Shown here in pieces: positions 1 through 9,138 of a DNA stretch of 64,000 nucleotides (position 1 is the first letter of the stretch; the number at the start of each line of letters is the position of its first letter). Origin of the DNA: Deltaproteobacteria bacterium (lineage in GTDB: Bacteria; Myxococcota_A; UBA9160; UBA4427); contig JAFDDH010000013.1 in assembly GCA_019310975.1 (NCBI GenBank), positions 1 through 64,000 on the forward strand, given 5' to 3'. The notes under the pieces are model-generated. The model was not told the origin of the DNA, ran no database searches, and saw only the letters and a list, made by a program, of their open reading frames with translations. The position numbers and the translations under genes are program-made.

Positions 1-1376
<1,376 letters not shown>

Positions 1377-1506
1377 GATGACTTCCTCTGGAGAAGGGCG
1401 CTCTGAAGAAGGGCGGTCTTGTGGCGTTGGAAACCTTCTCTTAGGCTACTACAGCTCTGCCGACGGCGTTGAGCCGCCGGCTGATGGCGAGCAAGGAGGC
1501 AGACAG

Positions 1507-2004
1507 ATGGGCGAATACTCGAGGCAGGAGCTCGAAGAGGCGTTCACGAAGTACAACGAGGCGCGCATCAAGTCGCAGGAAACCAACGACTGGAGCATCT
1601 GGGCGCAGTGCTTCACGGAGGATGCGCACTACATCGAGCATGCCTATGGTGAGTTTCATGGGCGCGACGCCATCGAGAAGTGGATCTGCGAAGTCATGTC
1701 GCCCTTCCCGAGCATGACCTTTCCGCAGGATTGGGTGGCCTTCGACGAGGAGAAGGGTGCCATCGTCTTCCAATGCCAGAACCACATGCCCCATCCCACG
1801 GATCCGGACGGCGATGCCTTCTCGTTTCCGAGCTGGACCCGTCTCGTCTACGCCGGCGAGGGCATGTGGAAATCCGAAGAGGACATCTACAACCCGGCCA
1901 AGGACGCCAACCGCACCATCAAGGGCTGGGTCGAGGCGGGTGGTCGGTTCGCAACGCGCGAGAAGGTCAAGATGAAGCACCACGCGGGCCCTTCCCATCG
2001 GTGA
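1507..2004 (+). CDS. SnoaL-like / NTF2-fold protein
   Basis: A 165-aa protein of the NTF2-like alpha+beta barrel type (SnoaL-like). It has the usual pattern of an N-terminal helix, 'WAQCFTEDAHYIEHAYGEFHGRD', then 'GREAIEKW'-like helix and strands rich in aromatic residues. Members act as small hydratases, isomerases or ligand-binding proteins; no catalytic assignment is possible from this sequence. The track ORF starts at 1375, but ATG 1507 is preceded by a strong GGAGGC-type ribosome site (aaggaggcagac) and the domain begins there. It is followed after 31 bp by an epimerase and then an SDR, giving a three-gene co-directional group divergent from the ALDH. Role in a terpenoid, steroid or aromatic pathway is inference only. 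Confidence 0.8.
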   Translation: MGEYSRQELEEAFTKYNEARIKSQETNDWSIWAQCFTEDAHYIEHAYGEFHGRDAIEKWICEVMSPFPSMTFPQDWVAFDEEKGAIVFQCQNHMPHPTDPDGDAFSFPSWTRLVYAGEGMWKSEEDIYNPAKDANRTIKGWVEAGGRFATREKVKMKHHAGPSHR

Positions 2005-2035
2005 AGGAAGAGCGCGTGCCGACCAGGAGGGCCCA

Positions 2036-2956
2036 ATGACCGCCCTACCCGTAAAACTCGAGGGAAGAAGAATTCTCGTCACCGGTCCGACGAGCCAGGT
2101 GGCCCGGCCGGTGGCGGCGCACCTGGCCCGGAGCAACGAGGTCTTTGGCCTGGCGCGATTTCGCAAATCCGCCGATCGCGAGTCCATCGATGCACTGGGC
2201 GTGACGACTCTGGCCGTAGACCTGGCCGAGGGCGACTTCGGCGACGTTCCCACCGATCTCGACTACGTGCTGCATTTCGCAGTCGTGAAGAGCGGTGACT
2301 TCGACTACGACATGCGCGCAAACGCCGAGGGCGTGGGTCTCCTGATGGCCCATTGCAAGAATGCGAAGGCCTTCTTGCACTGCTCGACCGCCGGTGTCTA
2401 CGAAGACTCGGGGCAGAAGGCGCTCAGTGAGAGCGATCCCCTCGGTGACAATCACCGGGTCATGATGCCGACATATAGCCTCTGCAAGATTGCTGCGGAG
2501 GCGGTAGCGCGTACCTCCGCACGTCTGTGGAATCTGCCCACTACGATCGCACGCTTCAGCGTGCCCTACGGCGACAATGGCGGCTGGCCGTGGTTCCACC
2601 TGATGATGATGAACGCCGGCACACCCATCCCGGTCTATACGGACGGGCCCAGCCGCTACAACCCGATCCACGAGGACGACTACATCTCCATGATTCCAGG
2701 CATGCTCGCCAACGCGAGTGTGCCTGCCACCACCATCAACTGGGGCGGCAGTCAGCCGACCAGCATCGAGGAGTGGTGCACATATATGGGCCAGCTCACG
2801 GGTCTCGAGCCGCACTTCGCCCCGACCGACAACACGCTCCGCAGCGTCATGCTCGATCCGACGCGCATGCACGAGCTCGTCGGACCGACACGGGTGGATT
2901 GGAAGGACGGAATCCGGCGCATGGTGGAGGCGCGCAATCCGGAGCTGATGAAGTAG
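2036..2956 (+). CDS. NAD-dependent epimerase/dehydratase (extended SDR)
   Basis: A 306-aa extended short-chain dehydrogenase. The N-terminal Rossmann motif reads 'ILVTGPTSQVARPVA', a degenerate TGxxGxxG lacking the usual glycine pattern. The catalytic Tyr-x3-Lys is 'YSLCK' near residue 149, and an upstream Ser/Thr 'LHCSTAGVYED' supplies the third catalytic residue. The family acts on nucleotide sugars, 3-beta-hydroxysteroids or related alcohols; the substrate cannot be told here. ATG 2036 follows an aggaggg Shine-Dalgarno. It lies between the SnoaL-like gene and a classical SDR on the same strand, with short gaps, so the three are likely cotranscribed. Confidence 0.86.
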   Translation: MTALPVKLEGRRILVTGPTSQVARPVAAHLARSNEVFGLARFRKSADRESIDALGVTTLAVDLAEGDFGDVPTDLDYVLHFAVVKSGDFDYDMRANAEGVGLLMAHCKNAKAFLHCSTAGVYEDSGQKALSESDPLGDNHRVMMPTYSLCKIAAEAVARTSARLWNLPTTIARFSVPYGDNGGWPWFHLMMMNAGTPIPVYTDGPSRYNPIHEDDYISMIPGMLANASVPATTINWGGSQPTSIEEWCTYMGQLTGLEPHFAPTDNTLRSVMLDPTRMHELVGPTRVDWKDGIRRMVEARNPELMK

Positions 2957-2987
2957 CCGCCATGCGGCCGATCTGGGAGTAAGGGCA

Positions 2988-3746
2988 GTGGAGAAACGAT
3001 TCGAGGATCAGGTGGCCTTCGTGACGGGCGCCGGCTCGGGCATCGGACGAATGACGGCCTTGCTGCTGGCGCGCGAGGGTGCCCGGGTCGGGTGCTCGGA
3101 CATCAACGAGAAGGGTCTGGCCGAGACTGTCACCTCGATCGAGAAGGAAGGCGGCCACGCGCTCTCGATTCCTTGTGACGTCTCGGACTCCGCCTCGGCG
3201 ACCGCCGCGGTCCTGCGCTGCGCGGAAGAGCTTGGCGGCCTCCAGGTGCTGTGCAATGTCGCTGGCGTACTGCGCTTCCAGCACACGGAAGAAACAAGCG
3301 ACGCCGACTGGGACCAGGTCCTCGGCGTCAACCTCAACGGGACGTTCTACACCAGCCGTGCAGCCCTGCCTCACCTGCTGCTGAACCGCAGGAGCGCGAT
3401 CGTGAACGTCGCCTCGCTCGCCGGCCTGATCGGCCAGGCCTACACGGCGGCCTACTGCGTCTCGAAAGCGGGCGTTGTCAGCCTCACCAAGGTGATGGCC
3501 GTCGAGTACGTGAAGCGCGGGCTGCGCGTGAACTGCGTCTGCCCGGGCGGCGTGGCCACCCCCCTGATCGCCAACTTCGACCCGCCGAAGGGCGCTGACT
3601 TGGAGCTGATGAGCCGCCTCTCACTAGTCACGAAGATGACCCGCCCCGAAGAGGTGGCCGACGCGATCGCGTACCTGGCGTCGGCGGCGGCGCGGTCGGT
3701 GAATGGGGTGTCGTTGCCGCTTGATTTTGGGGTGCATGCGGCCTAG
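2988..3746 (+). CDS. SDR family oxidoreductase (classical)
   Basis: A 252-aa classical short-chain dehydrogenase starting with GTG. It shows the cofactor motif 'VTGAGSGIG', the structural 'NVAG' motif, catalytic Ser in 'IVNVASLAG', and Tyr-x3-Lys in 'YCVSK', followed by 'GLRVNCVCPGGVATPL'. An Asp in 'GCSDIN' at the end of beta2 suggests preference for NAD(H) over NADP(H). It ends the three-gene group 1507-3746. Its 3' end runs into the repeat-containing non-coding region. Substrate not assignable. Confidence 0.9.
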   Translation: MEKRFEDQVAFVTGAGSGIGRMTALLLAREGARVGCSDINEKGLAETVTSIEKEGGHALSIPCDVSDSASATAAVLRCAEELGGLQVLCNVAGVLRFQHTEETSDADWDQVLGVNLNGTFYTSRAALPHLLLNRRSAIVNVASLAGLIGQAYTAAYCVSKAGVVSLTKVMAVEYVKRGLRVNCVCPGGVATPLIANFDPPKGADLELMSRLSLVTKMTRPEEVADAIAYLASAAARSVNGVSLPLDFGVHAA

Positions 3747-4173
3747 GGGTTGGGTGCCCCGGGGCGTGGCGGAACGGCACCTACGGGAGACGGGCCTTCC
3801 CAATCGGCGACCCGTCGATGGGAGGAGGGTACGCGTTCGTGGCTCGGCCGAAGAGTACCGACCAACCCCGCACCCACGAGCCAAGCCCCCCCGTTCTACC
3901 CGGCGACGAGCCGGCCAGGAGCCCCCACCGCCCACCGCACCGTTCGGGGATGAGGTCATCGCGCGGATGGGGTGACCCGCCCAACCTCGATGTCCGATCG
4001 GGCCGGGGGGATGGCGTCTTGCGGTGAAATAAAGCGCAGTAGAACCGTTCCACCTGAATCTCGAATACCCAAATACCACACAAGCCAGATCAGCGTGGCC
4101 CCCCACACGAGCCATTCACCGCAAGACGCCATCCCCCCGGCCCGGGCACCCAACCAACACCCACCCCAAAACC
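3747..4173. other. non-coding region between convergent genes, carrying a long inverted repeat
   Basis: About 430 bp separate the stop codons of the SDR (+) and the LLM gene (-). Short ORFs run through it in several frames but none resembles a protein family and none has a good ribosome site. It contains the inverted repeat listed separately. A weaker third element links the SDR tail and this region: 'ttttggggtg' and 'ggttgggtgccc' near 3725-3760 recur, reverse-complemented, at 4141-4173. The sequence looks like rearranged copies of the flanking gene ends rather than a gene. Confidence 0.7.
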
Positions 4174-4209
4174 GGTCACCCCATCCGCGCGATGACCTCA
4201 TCCCCGAAC
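3942..4209. repeat. long bipartite inverted repeat including the LLM 3' end
   Basis: Two perfect inverted pairs are nested: 36 bp (3942-3977 with 4174-4209) and 30 bp (3999-4028 with 4115-4144), leaving an 86-bp centre. The outer right arm is the last ten or so codons plus the stop of the LLM gene (FGDEVIARMG then TGA); the left arm repeats those codons on the plus strand with no LLM gene upstream of them. The spacers between the inner and outer blocks differ between arms. An RNA from either strand could fold into a very long stem, so it may act as a bidirectional terminator or RNase III-type site. A recombination scar or an assembly artefact are alternatives. Confidence 0.85.
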
Positions 4210-5045
4210 CGGGCGATCCCGTCGACCTTCTCCTGCAGGACGTCCGGGTTCGCTCCGTAGAAGAGCCAGGGCATCGTGGTGAGGTGGGTTGCGCCGAGGT
4301 CTTCGAGCCGGCGGTAGCCGTCCAGATCGAATGCATCGCTGCAGGTAACCAACACATCGAAGGGATCGTCGCTTCGATCGCTCTCGCTTCGGAGCGCTTG
4401 CACCTCCCTGATCAGCTCCTCGAGCTCGGCCGTCGTGTGCAGGTCGGAGATCCAGCCGTCGCCTCTGGTTGCTGCGCGCCTGATCGCTGGCGGCGAGAAG
4501 CCACCGACGTAGATCGGAATCGGATCGACCGGTGCGGGACTCATTTCCAGAGGATCGAAGTCGTAGTGGTCTCCATGATGCTCGACCCAGCCGCCGGACC
4601 AGATCCGGCGCAGCACATCGATCATCTCGTCCATGCGCCGACCGCGGGCGTCGAAGGCTTGCTCCATCAGGTCGAACTCATCGCGCATCCAACCCGCCCC
4701 CACGCCGAGTGCGACACGGCCGCCGGAGAGCACCGCCGCACTGCTCACCGTCTTGGCGACAAGGAAGGGGCTTCGCATCGGCAATACATAAACGCTGGTG
4801 AAGAAGCGGATGCGCTCGGTCACGGCCGCCATCGCAGAGATGGCCACCCAGGGGTCGAGCCAATCGGTGAAGGGCGGCCAGCGCGTGCTGCCGTCGTCCG
4901 TATACGGATATGGGGTGCGGATCCGCTTCGGGTGCACGACGTGATCGCTCAGCGCGACACAATCGAAGCCGGCCCGGTCGGCGGCCGCCGCCATCGAGCC
5001 GATGTGGGAGGGATCACTGAACGCGACCGAGAGGCCGAACTTCAT
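4176..5045 (-). CDS. LLM class F420-dependent oxidoreductase
   Basis: A 289-aa luciferase-like TIM-barrel protein. The N-terminus 'MKFGLSVAFSDPSHIGSMAAAAD' with 'DCVALSDHV', the middle 'TSVYVLPMRSPFLVAKTV' and 'GGRVALGVGAGWMRDEF', and 'IPIYVGGFSPPAIRRAA' match the F420-dependent subgroup used by actinobacteria and other high-GC bacteria. The expected role is transfer of hydride between F420H2 (or FMNH2) and an organic substrate; neither cofactor nor substrate can be fixed by eye. It is convergent with the SDR group. The last codons are duplicated in the inverted repeat downstream. Start ATG 5045 fits the family N-terminus. Confidence 0.88.
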   Translation of the reverse strand: MKFGLSVAFSDPSHIGSMAAAADRAGFDCVALSDHVVHPKRIRTPYPYTDDGSTRWPPFTDWLDPWVAISAMAAVTERIRFFTSVYVLPMRSPFLVAKTVSSAAVLSGGRVALGVGAGWMRDEFDLMEQAFDARGRRMDEMIDVLRRIWSGGWVEHHGDHYDFDPLEMSPAPVDPIPIYVGGFSPPAIRRAATRGDGWISDLHTTAELEELIREVQALRSESDRSDDPFDVLVTCSDAFDLDGYRRLEDLGATHLTTMPWLFYGANPDVLQEKVDGIARFGDEVIARMG

Positions 5046-5222
5046 CGGGGCTCCGCGAGGGTCCGAGGGCCGTCCAGGCTAGCCCAATCGAATCTGGGCG
5101 GAGGATTCCGCTGGAATGGGAATGCCCTGCCAATTTCGCACTGCAGCTCGCGCCCAATGTGACCGATTGCTGGTGTGTTGCGCATCCATGATGGGTTCGA
5201 CGCGCGAGGGAGGAAGCCACGA

Positions 5223-5969
5223 GTGAGCCAGCAGACCGACGGCAACGAGGAGCTGATGCGATTGGCCAGAAGGGCCGGCATCTACCTTGGCATCTTCCTC
5301 GCAGGCGGACTGATCACGTTCGTCTACTCCTACTCGCCACTCCACAAGGCGAAGAATTGGAAGATCGAGTATCTCGAGGAGCGGCTGGAGGCCAAGCAGG
5401 TCGAGCTGCAGACCGCCGGGCAGGAGCTGGCCAGCGTGACGGCGGACAACGAGGACAAGCCGGACACCGAGACCTTCAAGCTGCTGCAGAACGAGCTCGT
5501 GACCGTAGACAAGACGGTGAAGGAGCTCGAGCGCAAGCTCGTCAAGGCCGAACGGCGCATGAAGGAGCTCGAGACGTCACGCAACAACTGGAAGGCGAAG
5601 ACGGCGAAGGCCGAGTCCATGCGCGACGCCCTGGCGGCGAGTCGTGTACCCACGCCCGCGGCGGCGGCCGCACCGCCCGCATCCCCGGCCCCGGGTGCAG
5701 CCGATTCGAGCCCGGGCGAGCGGGTGATGCTCGGCAAGCGCTGGCAGCGTGGCGACGGCCTCGCCAGCTTCGAGCTGACAGCCGTTGAGGGCAGCGTAGT
5801 CCGGGTGATCGCCGATCCCGATCGCCTCACACCAGGCAGCACACCCGATGTCATCAGCGTGGGTGTGGGGGAAAGCTTCGAGGTCGGAATGGCTACGGGC
5901 AACGCCACGCAGATCGCCGTCAAGCGCGTTGAGTCCGGCAGTGCGATCTGGATCGAGGTCGCACCCTAG
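5223..5969 (+). CDS. membrane-anchored coiled-coil protein of unknown function
   Basis: A 248-aa protein, family not recognised. The GTG at 5223 is chosen over the track start (5175) because a GAGGGAGGAAG ribosome site lies just upstream. Visible parts: a short cytoplasmic N-terminus; one membrane helix near residues 17-37 (GIYLGIFLAGGLITFVYSY); a long charged coiled coil at about 40-125 (repeated KELE/ERKL heptads); an Ala/Pro linker near 128-150; and a C-terminal about 75-residue beta-rich module from 'GKRWQRGDGLASFEL'. The layout resembles periplasmic or cytoplasmic envelope scaffolds, but no function is claimed. It stands alone between divergent LLM and convergent TetR genes. Confidence 0.75.
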   Translation: MSQQTDGNEELMRLARRAGIYLGIFLAGGLITFVYSYSPLHKAKNWKIEYLEERLEAKQVELQTAGQELASVTADNEDKPDTETFKLLQNELVTVDKTVKELERKLVKAERRMKELETSRNNWKAKTAKAESMRDALAASRVPTPAAAAAPPASPAPGAADSSPGERVMLGKRWQRGDGLASFELTAVEGSVVRVIADPDRLTPGSTPDVISVGVGESFEVGMATGNATQIAVKRVESGSAIWIEVAP

Positions 5970-6036
5970 GAGCCTGCGCGGCCATCGGCTGCACATCGGC
6001 TACGACTCGAGACCGGAGACCTGGCTCCCTCGGAGC

Positions 6037-6681
6037 TCAGCGATCGGCTAGCAGCAGTCGCAACGCAGCGTTGCTCGTGACCTCGACGTCGAGCGGAAGC
6101 TGAACTTCGGTCGCCACGAGGGCACCAATCGCAAGCGCAACCAGGATGCGGGCAATCTCGTCGGGATCGATATCGTTCCGGATGCGCCCGGCGCCCTGTC
6201 CGGTGCGCGCGGCTGCACTGACTCGGCGTATCGCCTCCGCGAGATTCTGGACGAATGCCTTGCGCACGTTTTCGGAGCGCGCACAGGCCTCGAGGGTCTG
6301 ATGGAAGCGCATCCCCACACCCGAGCCACCCCCTGCAGGCTGCAAGAGCGCGAGATCGACGAAGCGAATCACCGTCTTGTCGATGTCCTCGCCAGGGTCG
6401 TCCTGGGCAATGATCTCGTCGAGGAAGCGCTCCAGAACGTGCTCGACCGCGGCCGCGACGAGCTCGTCGCGGTTCTTGAAGTGGACGTAGAAGGCACCCC
6501 GCGTATAGCCGGCGCGAGCGCAGATGGCGTCGAGACTCGGCGCGTCGAAGCCCTTCTTCATGAACTCCTGCAGGGCGGCCTCGACCAGCGCGAGCCGGGT
6601 AGTCGTCTTGGCGTTCTGTCGAATCGTATTACTCTTTGCAGTCACCCTCGTTGACGTAACACCCCGACTGTGAATAATCAA
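6037..6681 (-). CDS. TetR/AcrR family transcriptional regulator
   Basis: About 214 aa from a TTG at 6681; an in-frame GTG (about residue 13) is an equally reasonable start. The N-terminal helix-turn-helix is clear: 'LVEAALQEFMKKGFDAPSLDAICARAGYTRGAFYVHFKNRDEL'. The C-terminal ligand domain resembles the multidrug/aliphatic-responsive type ('EIARILVALAIGALVATEVQL'). The ligand and targets are unknown. It is divergent from the 88-aa ORF at 6748, so that small gene is a candidate target along with itself. Confidence 0.88.
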   Translation of the reverse strand: MIIHSRGVTSTRVTAKSNTIRQNAKTTTRLALVEAALQEFMKKGFDAPSLDAICARAGYTRGAFYVHFKNRDELVAAAVEHVLERFLDEIIAQDDPGEDIDKTVIRFVDLALLQPAGGGSGVGMRFHQTLEACARSENVRKAFVQNLAEAIRRVSAAARTGQGAGRIRNDIDPDEIARILVALAIGALVATEVQLPLDVEVTSNAALRLLLADR

Positions 6682-6747
6682 GCACCTGAGTCGGATGTGT
6701 CACGCCAGCCATATCCGCTCGGACGAGAGTGATGCGGGAGACGACTG

Positions 6748-7014
6748 ATGTCGATAATCGGTGAGCTGCAACGCTACCTCGACCGCAGCATCGACCTGCT
6801 CGCACCGGACACGGACCCAGCCCTCATCGACGCCCTCACGTCGGCCCACCCGACTTCGAGCGAAGACCTACCCTCGAGCGCCGAACGCATCCTCGAACTC
6901 CTCGACCGGCTGGGCGATCCGCCGCCCAGCAAGGGGGAAGAATCCCTCCCGGGGGACGCGCTGGAGAGCCTGGAACGCTTGCACGCCATCTGCCGCATCA
7001 TACTCGGCCAGTGA
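6748..7014 (+). CDS. small hypothetical protein, 88 aa
   Basis: An acidic, helix-forming 88-aa product (MSIIGELQRYLDRSIDLLAP...) with a central Ser/Pro linker and a C-terminal helix ending 'LHAICRIILGQ'. ATG 6748 has a GGGAGAC ribosome site. High GC in third positions supports coding. No family recognised, no membrane segment. It is divergent from the TetR gene and about 130 bp upstream of the secreted protease. Confidence 0.55.
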   Translation: MSIIGELQRYLDRSIDLLAPDTDPALIDALTSAHPTSSEDLPSSAERILELLDRLGDPPPSKGEESLPGDALESLERLHAICRIILGQ

Positions 7015-7143
7015 ATGACCGATGCATGACGTATGGCGTCATCCCTGTCGAATTCCGGTGCTCGTCATGGTAGACAGGACGAACCAGTCCCGCCCGGCTG
7101 GAGCTGGAGCGCAGTCAGAGCCCGAGATGCAGGAGAGACGCGG

Positions 7144-8280
7144 GTGTTGCGAGGCAGGAGGTGCGCCTTCCTTCGGTCCAAGATGGGCGGGATCCTGCTC
7201 GCCGCGGTGCTCCTGGTCGCAGCTGCAACCAGCCAGGCGGTGGTCATTGCATCGGGCGACGGCAGCGGCAACACCAGCGCGCCCCCCGACGACCCTGGCT
7301 TCGCCAATCTGGGCGTCCTGAACGGGCTCACTGGCGTCTACCTGGGCAATGGCTGGGTGCTCAGTGCGTGGCATGTGGGCGAGGCGACATTCGTGATCGG
7401 CGGCGCCACATACCAGCCAGTGCCCGGCTCTCTCACGCGCCCCACCGGACCCGGTGCCGATCCGCCGGACTTGATGTTGATGAAGATCGATGGGGATCCG
7501 GGCTTGCCCACACTTCCCATCGCCTCGATGTCGCCGCAGAAGGGCGCGGACGTGATCCTGGTCGGCAATGGGCGCAGTCGCAATCAGCCGATGACCTACC
7601 TGGGCCACGCCGGCTGGACGACGAAGACTCCCTTCACGATGCGCTGGGGCACCAACGAAATCGGCCTGACATCCCAGCTGATGGCCGGCGCAATTCCGGC
7701 GGGACCCACCGAGACCATGAGTATCGGCACCGCATTCGACCCGCCCGGCACGACACCGCACGAAGGTCAAACGGTGCTCGGGGATTCCGGTGGCGCCCTA
7801 TTCCACCGGCAGGGACAGACCTGGCGGCTTGCCGGCACGCTCTACGGCTCGTCGACTCATCTCAACCAGCCGGATCCACAGAAGACGGCCGTCGAGGGGA
7901 ATCTGGCCATTGCAGCGGATCTTGCCTACTACCGCACCCAGATCCTCGCCATCACCGAGGTGCCGGGCTGCAACGACGGGCTCGATGACGACGGCGATGG
8001 ATTGATCGACTACCCCGACGATCCCGGTTGCAGCGATGCGAACGATATGTGGGAGAGAGCGCCGGAGCTGATCTGCGATGACGGCGTCGACAACGACGGC
8101 GACGGGCTCGTCGACCATCCGGACGACCCGCAGTGCATCTCGCCCCTCTACCACACGGAGGCGGCGCTCGTACCCGCCGGCGCCGCGTGGTCGGGCACCG
8201 TGCTCGCCGCGACGATCAGCGGTGCGGGCTTCGTCCGGCTCTGCCGCTGCGCGGCTCAGTCGAGCAGGCGCACTCTGTAG
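7144..8280 (+). CDS. secreted trypsin-like serine protease with 'DGxDNDGDG' repeats
   Basis: GTG 7144 is preferred over the track start (7033) because AGGAGAGACG lies upstream and a signal peptide follows (RGRRCAFLRSKMGGILLAAVLLVAAATSQA). The protease domain carries the triad: His77 in 'SAWHVG', Asp109 in 'PPDLMLM', Ser215 in 'GDSGGALF'. Two Cys-bounded acidic repeats follow ('CNDGLDDDGDGLIDYPDDPGC' type and 'DDGVDNDGDGLVDHPDDPQC' type), common in secreted proteins of Myxococcota-like bacteria and probably Ca-binding. The C-terminus 'VPAGAAWSGTVLAATISGAGFVRLCR' looks like a tripartite IPTL/PEP-CTERM-like sorting tail followed by about 11 extra residues. The 3' end overlaps the convergent NYN gene by 25 bp. 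Confidence 0.85.
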   Translation: MLRGRRCAFLRSKMGGILLAAVLLVAAATSQAVVIASGDGSGNTSAPPDDPGFANLGVLNGLTGVYLGNGWVLSAWHVGEATFVIGGATYQPVPGSLTRPTGPGADPPDLMLMKIDGDPGLPTLPIASMSPQKGADVILVGNGRSRNQPMTYLGHAGWTTKTPFTMRWGTNEIGLTSQLMAGAIPAGPTETMSIGTAFDPPGTTPHEGQTVLGDSGGALFHRQGQTWRLAGTLYGSSTHLNQPDPQKTAVEGNLAIAADLAYYRTQILAITEVPGCNDGLDDDGDGLIDYPDDPGCSDANDMWERAPELICDDGVDNDGDGLVDHPDDPQCISPLYHTEAALVPAGAAWSGTVLAATISGAGFVRLCRCAAQSSRRTL

Positions 8281-9128
8281 TTGCCGCGGCTCTCGTCGAA
8301 GTCGAGCTCGATGTAGCCCTCGTCCTGGGCGTGCTCGATCAGCTCCGCGAAATTGCGGTACCCGAGATAGCTCTCATTGAAGCCCGGGTAGACGCGGCGA
8401 ATCGTCTGCTTGATCATCGAACCCCAGATCTGATCGTAGTCCTGGGTCAGCGACTCGACGATCTCGAGCAACATGTCCATGGCCTCGGGCTTGCGCTCGG
8501 CGGAGCCATCGGGCTCCTGCCGCGCGGCCCGCTTCGGCGCTTCCTTCTTGCCAGATTTGTCGGGCTTGTCGGGCTTGTCGGGCTTGTCGGACTTCCGATC
8601 CCCTGCGCGATCGGCCCGGCGCTTCTGACCGCGCTCACGCTTCTGGCTTCCCTTCTCGAGGGCACGGACGAGATCGTCGTAGTAGATGAACTCATCGCAG
8701 TTCGAGATCAGCAGGTTCGAGGTGGATTGCTTGACCCCACAGCCGATTACCCGCTTGTTGTTCTCTTTCAGCTTGGAGACCAGCGGCGAGAAATCGCTAT
8801 CGCCCGTCAGCAGCGCGAAAATGTCGATGTGATCCTTCGAGTAACAGAGATCGAGGGCGTCCACGACCATGTGGATATCGGCGCTGTTCTTGCCGCTCAT
8901 GCGCGTGCGCGGGATGTCCACCAGCTCGATCCCGTTCTTGTGAAAGTCGCGCACGTCGGTCTGGTAGTGGCTCCAATCGCAGTAGGCGCGTTTGAAGACG
9001 ATCCTCCCCTTCTCCAGGAGTCGCTTCAGAATGATGTCGACTTTGAATCCGCCGCCCTTCATATCCCGCACACCCAGCGCGAGATTCTCGAAGTCGACGA
9101 ATACGGCAATCAGCGGTTCATCAGACAT
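8256..9128 (-). CDS. NYN-domain ribonuclease with C-terminal OST-HTH/LOTUS domain
   Basis: A 290-aa protein. Residues 1-155 form a PIN-like NYN (LabA/DUF88) nuclease domain with the acidic metal-binding residues in 'VFVDFEN', 'SADIHMVVD' and 'LTGDSDF'. A highly charged linker contains (KPD)n from a 9-bp tandem repeat. Residues about 215-290 ('LLEIVESLTQDYDQIWGSMIKQTIRR...') match an OST-HTH/LOTUS RNA-binding fold. Expected role: RNA cleavage or RNA surveillance; the target is unknown. It begins 10 bp after an SDR stop on the same strand, so the two are probably cotranscribed. Confidence 0.88.
   Translation of the reverse strand: MSDEPLIAVFVDFENLALGVRDMKGGGFKVDIILKRLLEKGRIVFKRAYCDWSHYQTDVRDFHKNGIELVDIPRTRMSGKNSADIHMVVDALDLCYSKDHIDIFALLTGDSDFSPLVSKLKENNKRVIGCGVKQSTSNLLISNCDEFIYYDDLVRALEKGSQKRERGQKRRADRAGDRKSDKPDKPDKPDKSGKKEAPKRAARQEPDGSAERKPEAMDMLLEIVESLTQDYDQIWGSMIKQTIRRVYPGFNESYLGYRNFAELIEHAQDEGYIELDFDESRGNYRVRLLD
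8556..8591. repeat. 9-bp tandem repeat, 4 units, inside the NYN gene
   Basis: Four units of (t/c)ttgtcggg, the last ending in a. On the coding strand they encode the DKP-type repeat of the linker between the nuclease and OST-HTH domains. The unit is three codons, so copy-number change would keep the frame and only alter linker length. Confidence 0.9.
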
Positions 9129-9138
9129 GCTCTCTCCA

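Noticed and set aside
3703-3975. ORF ending in FGDEVIARMG
   Set aside because: Only the last ten residues match the LLM protein; the rest is a frame-shadow and non-coding DNA, so it is a repeat arm and not a gene.
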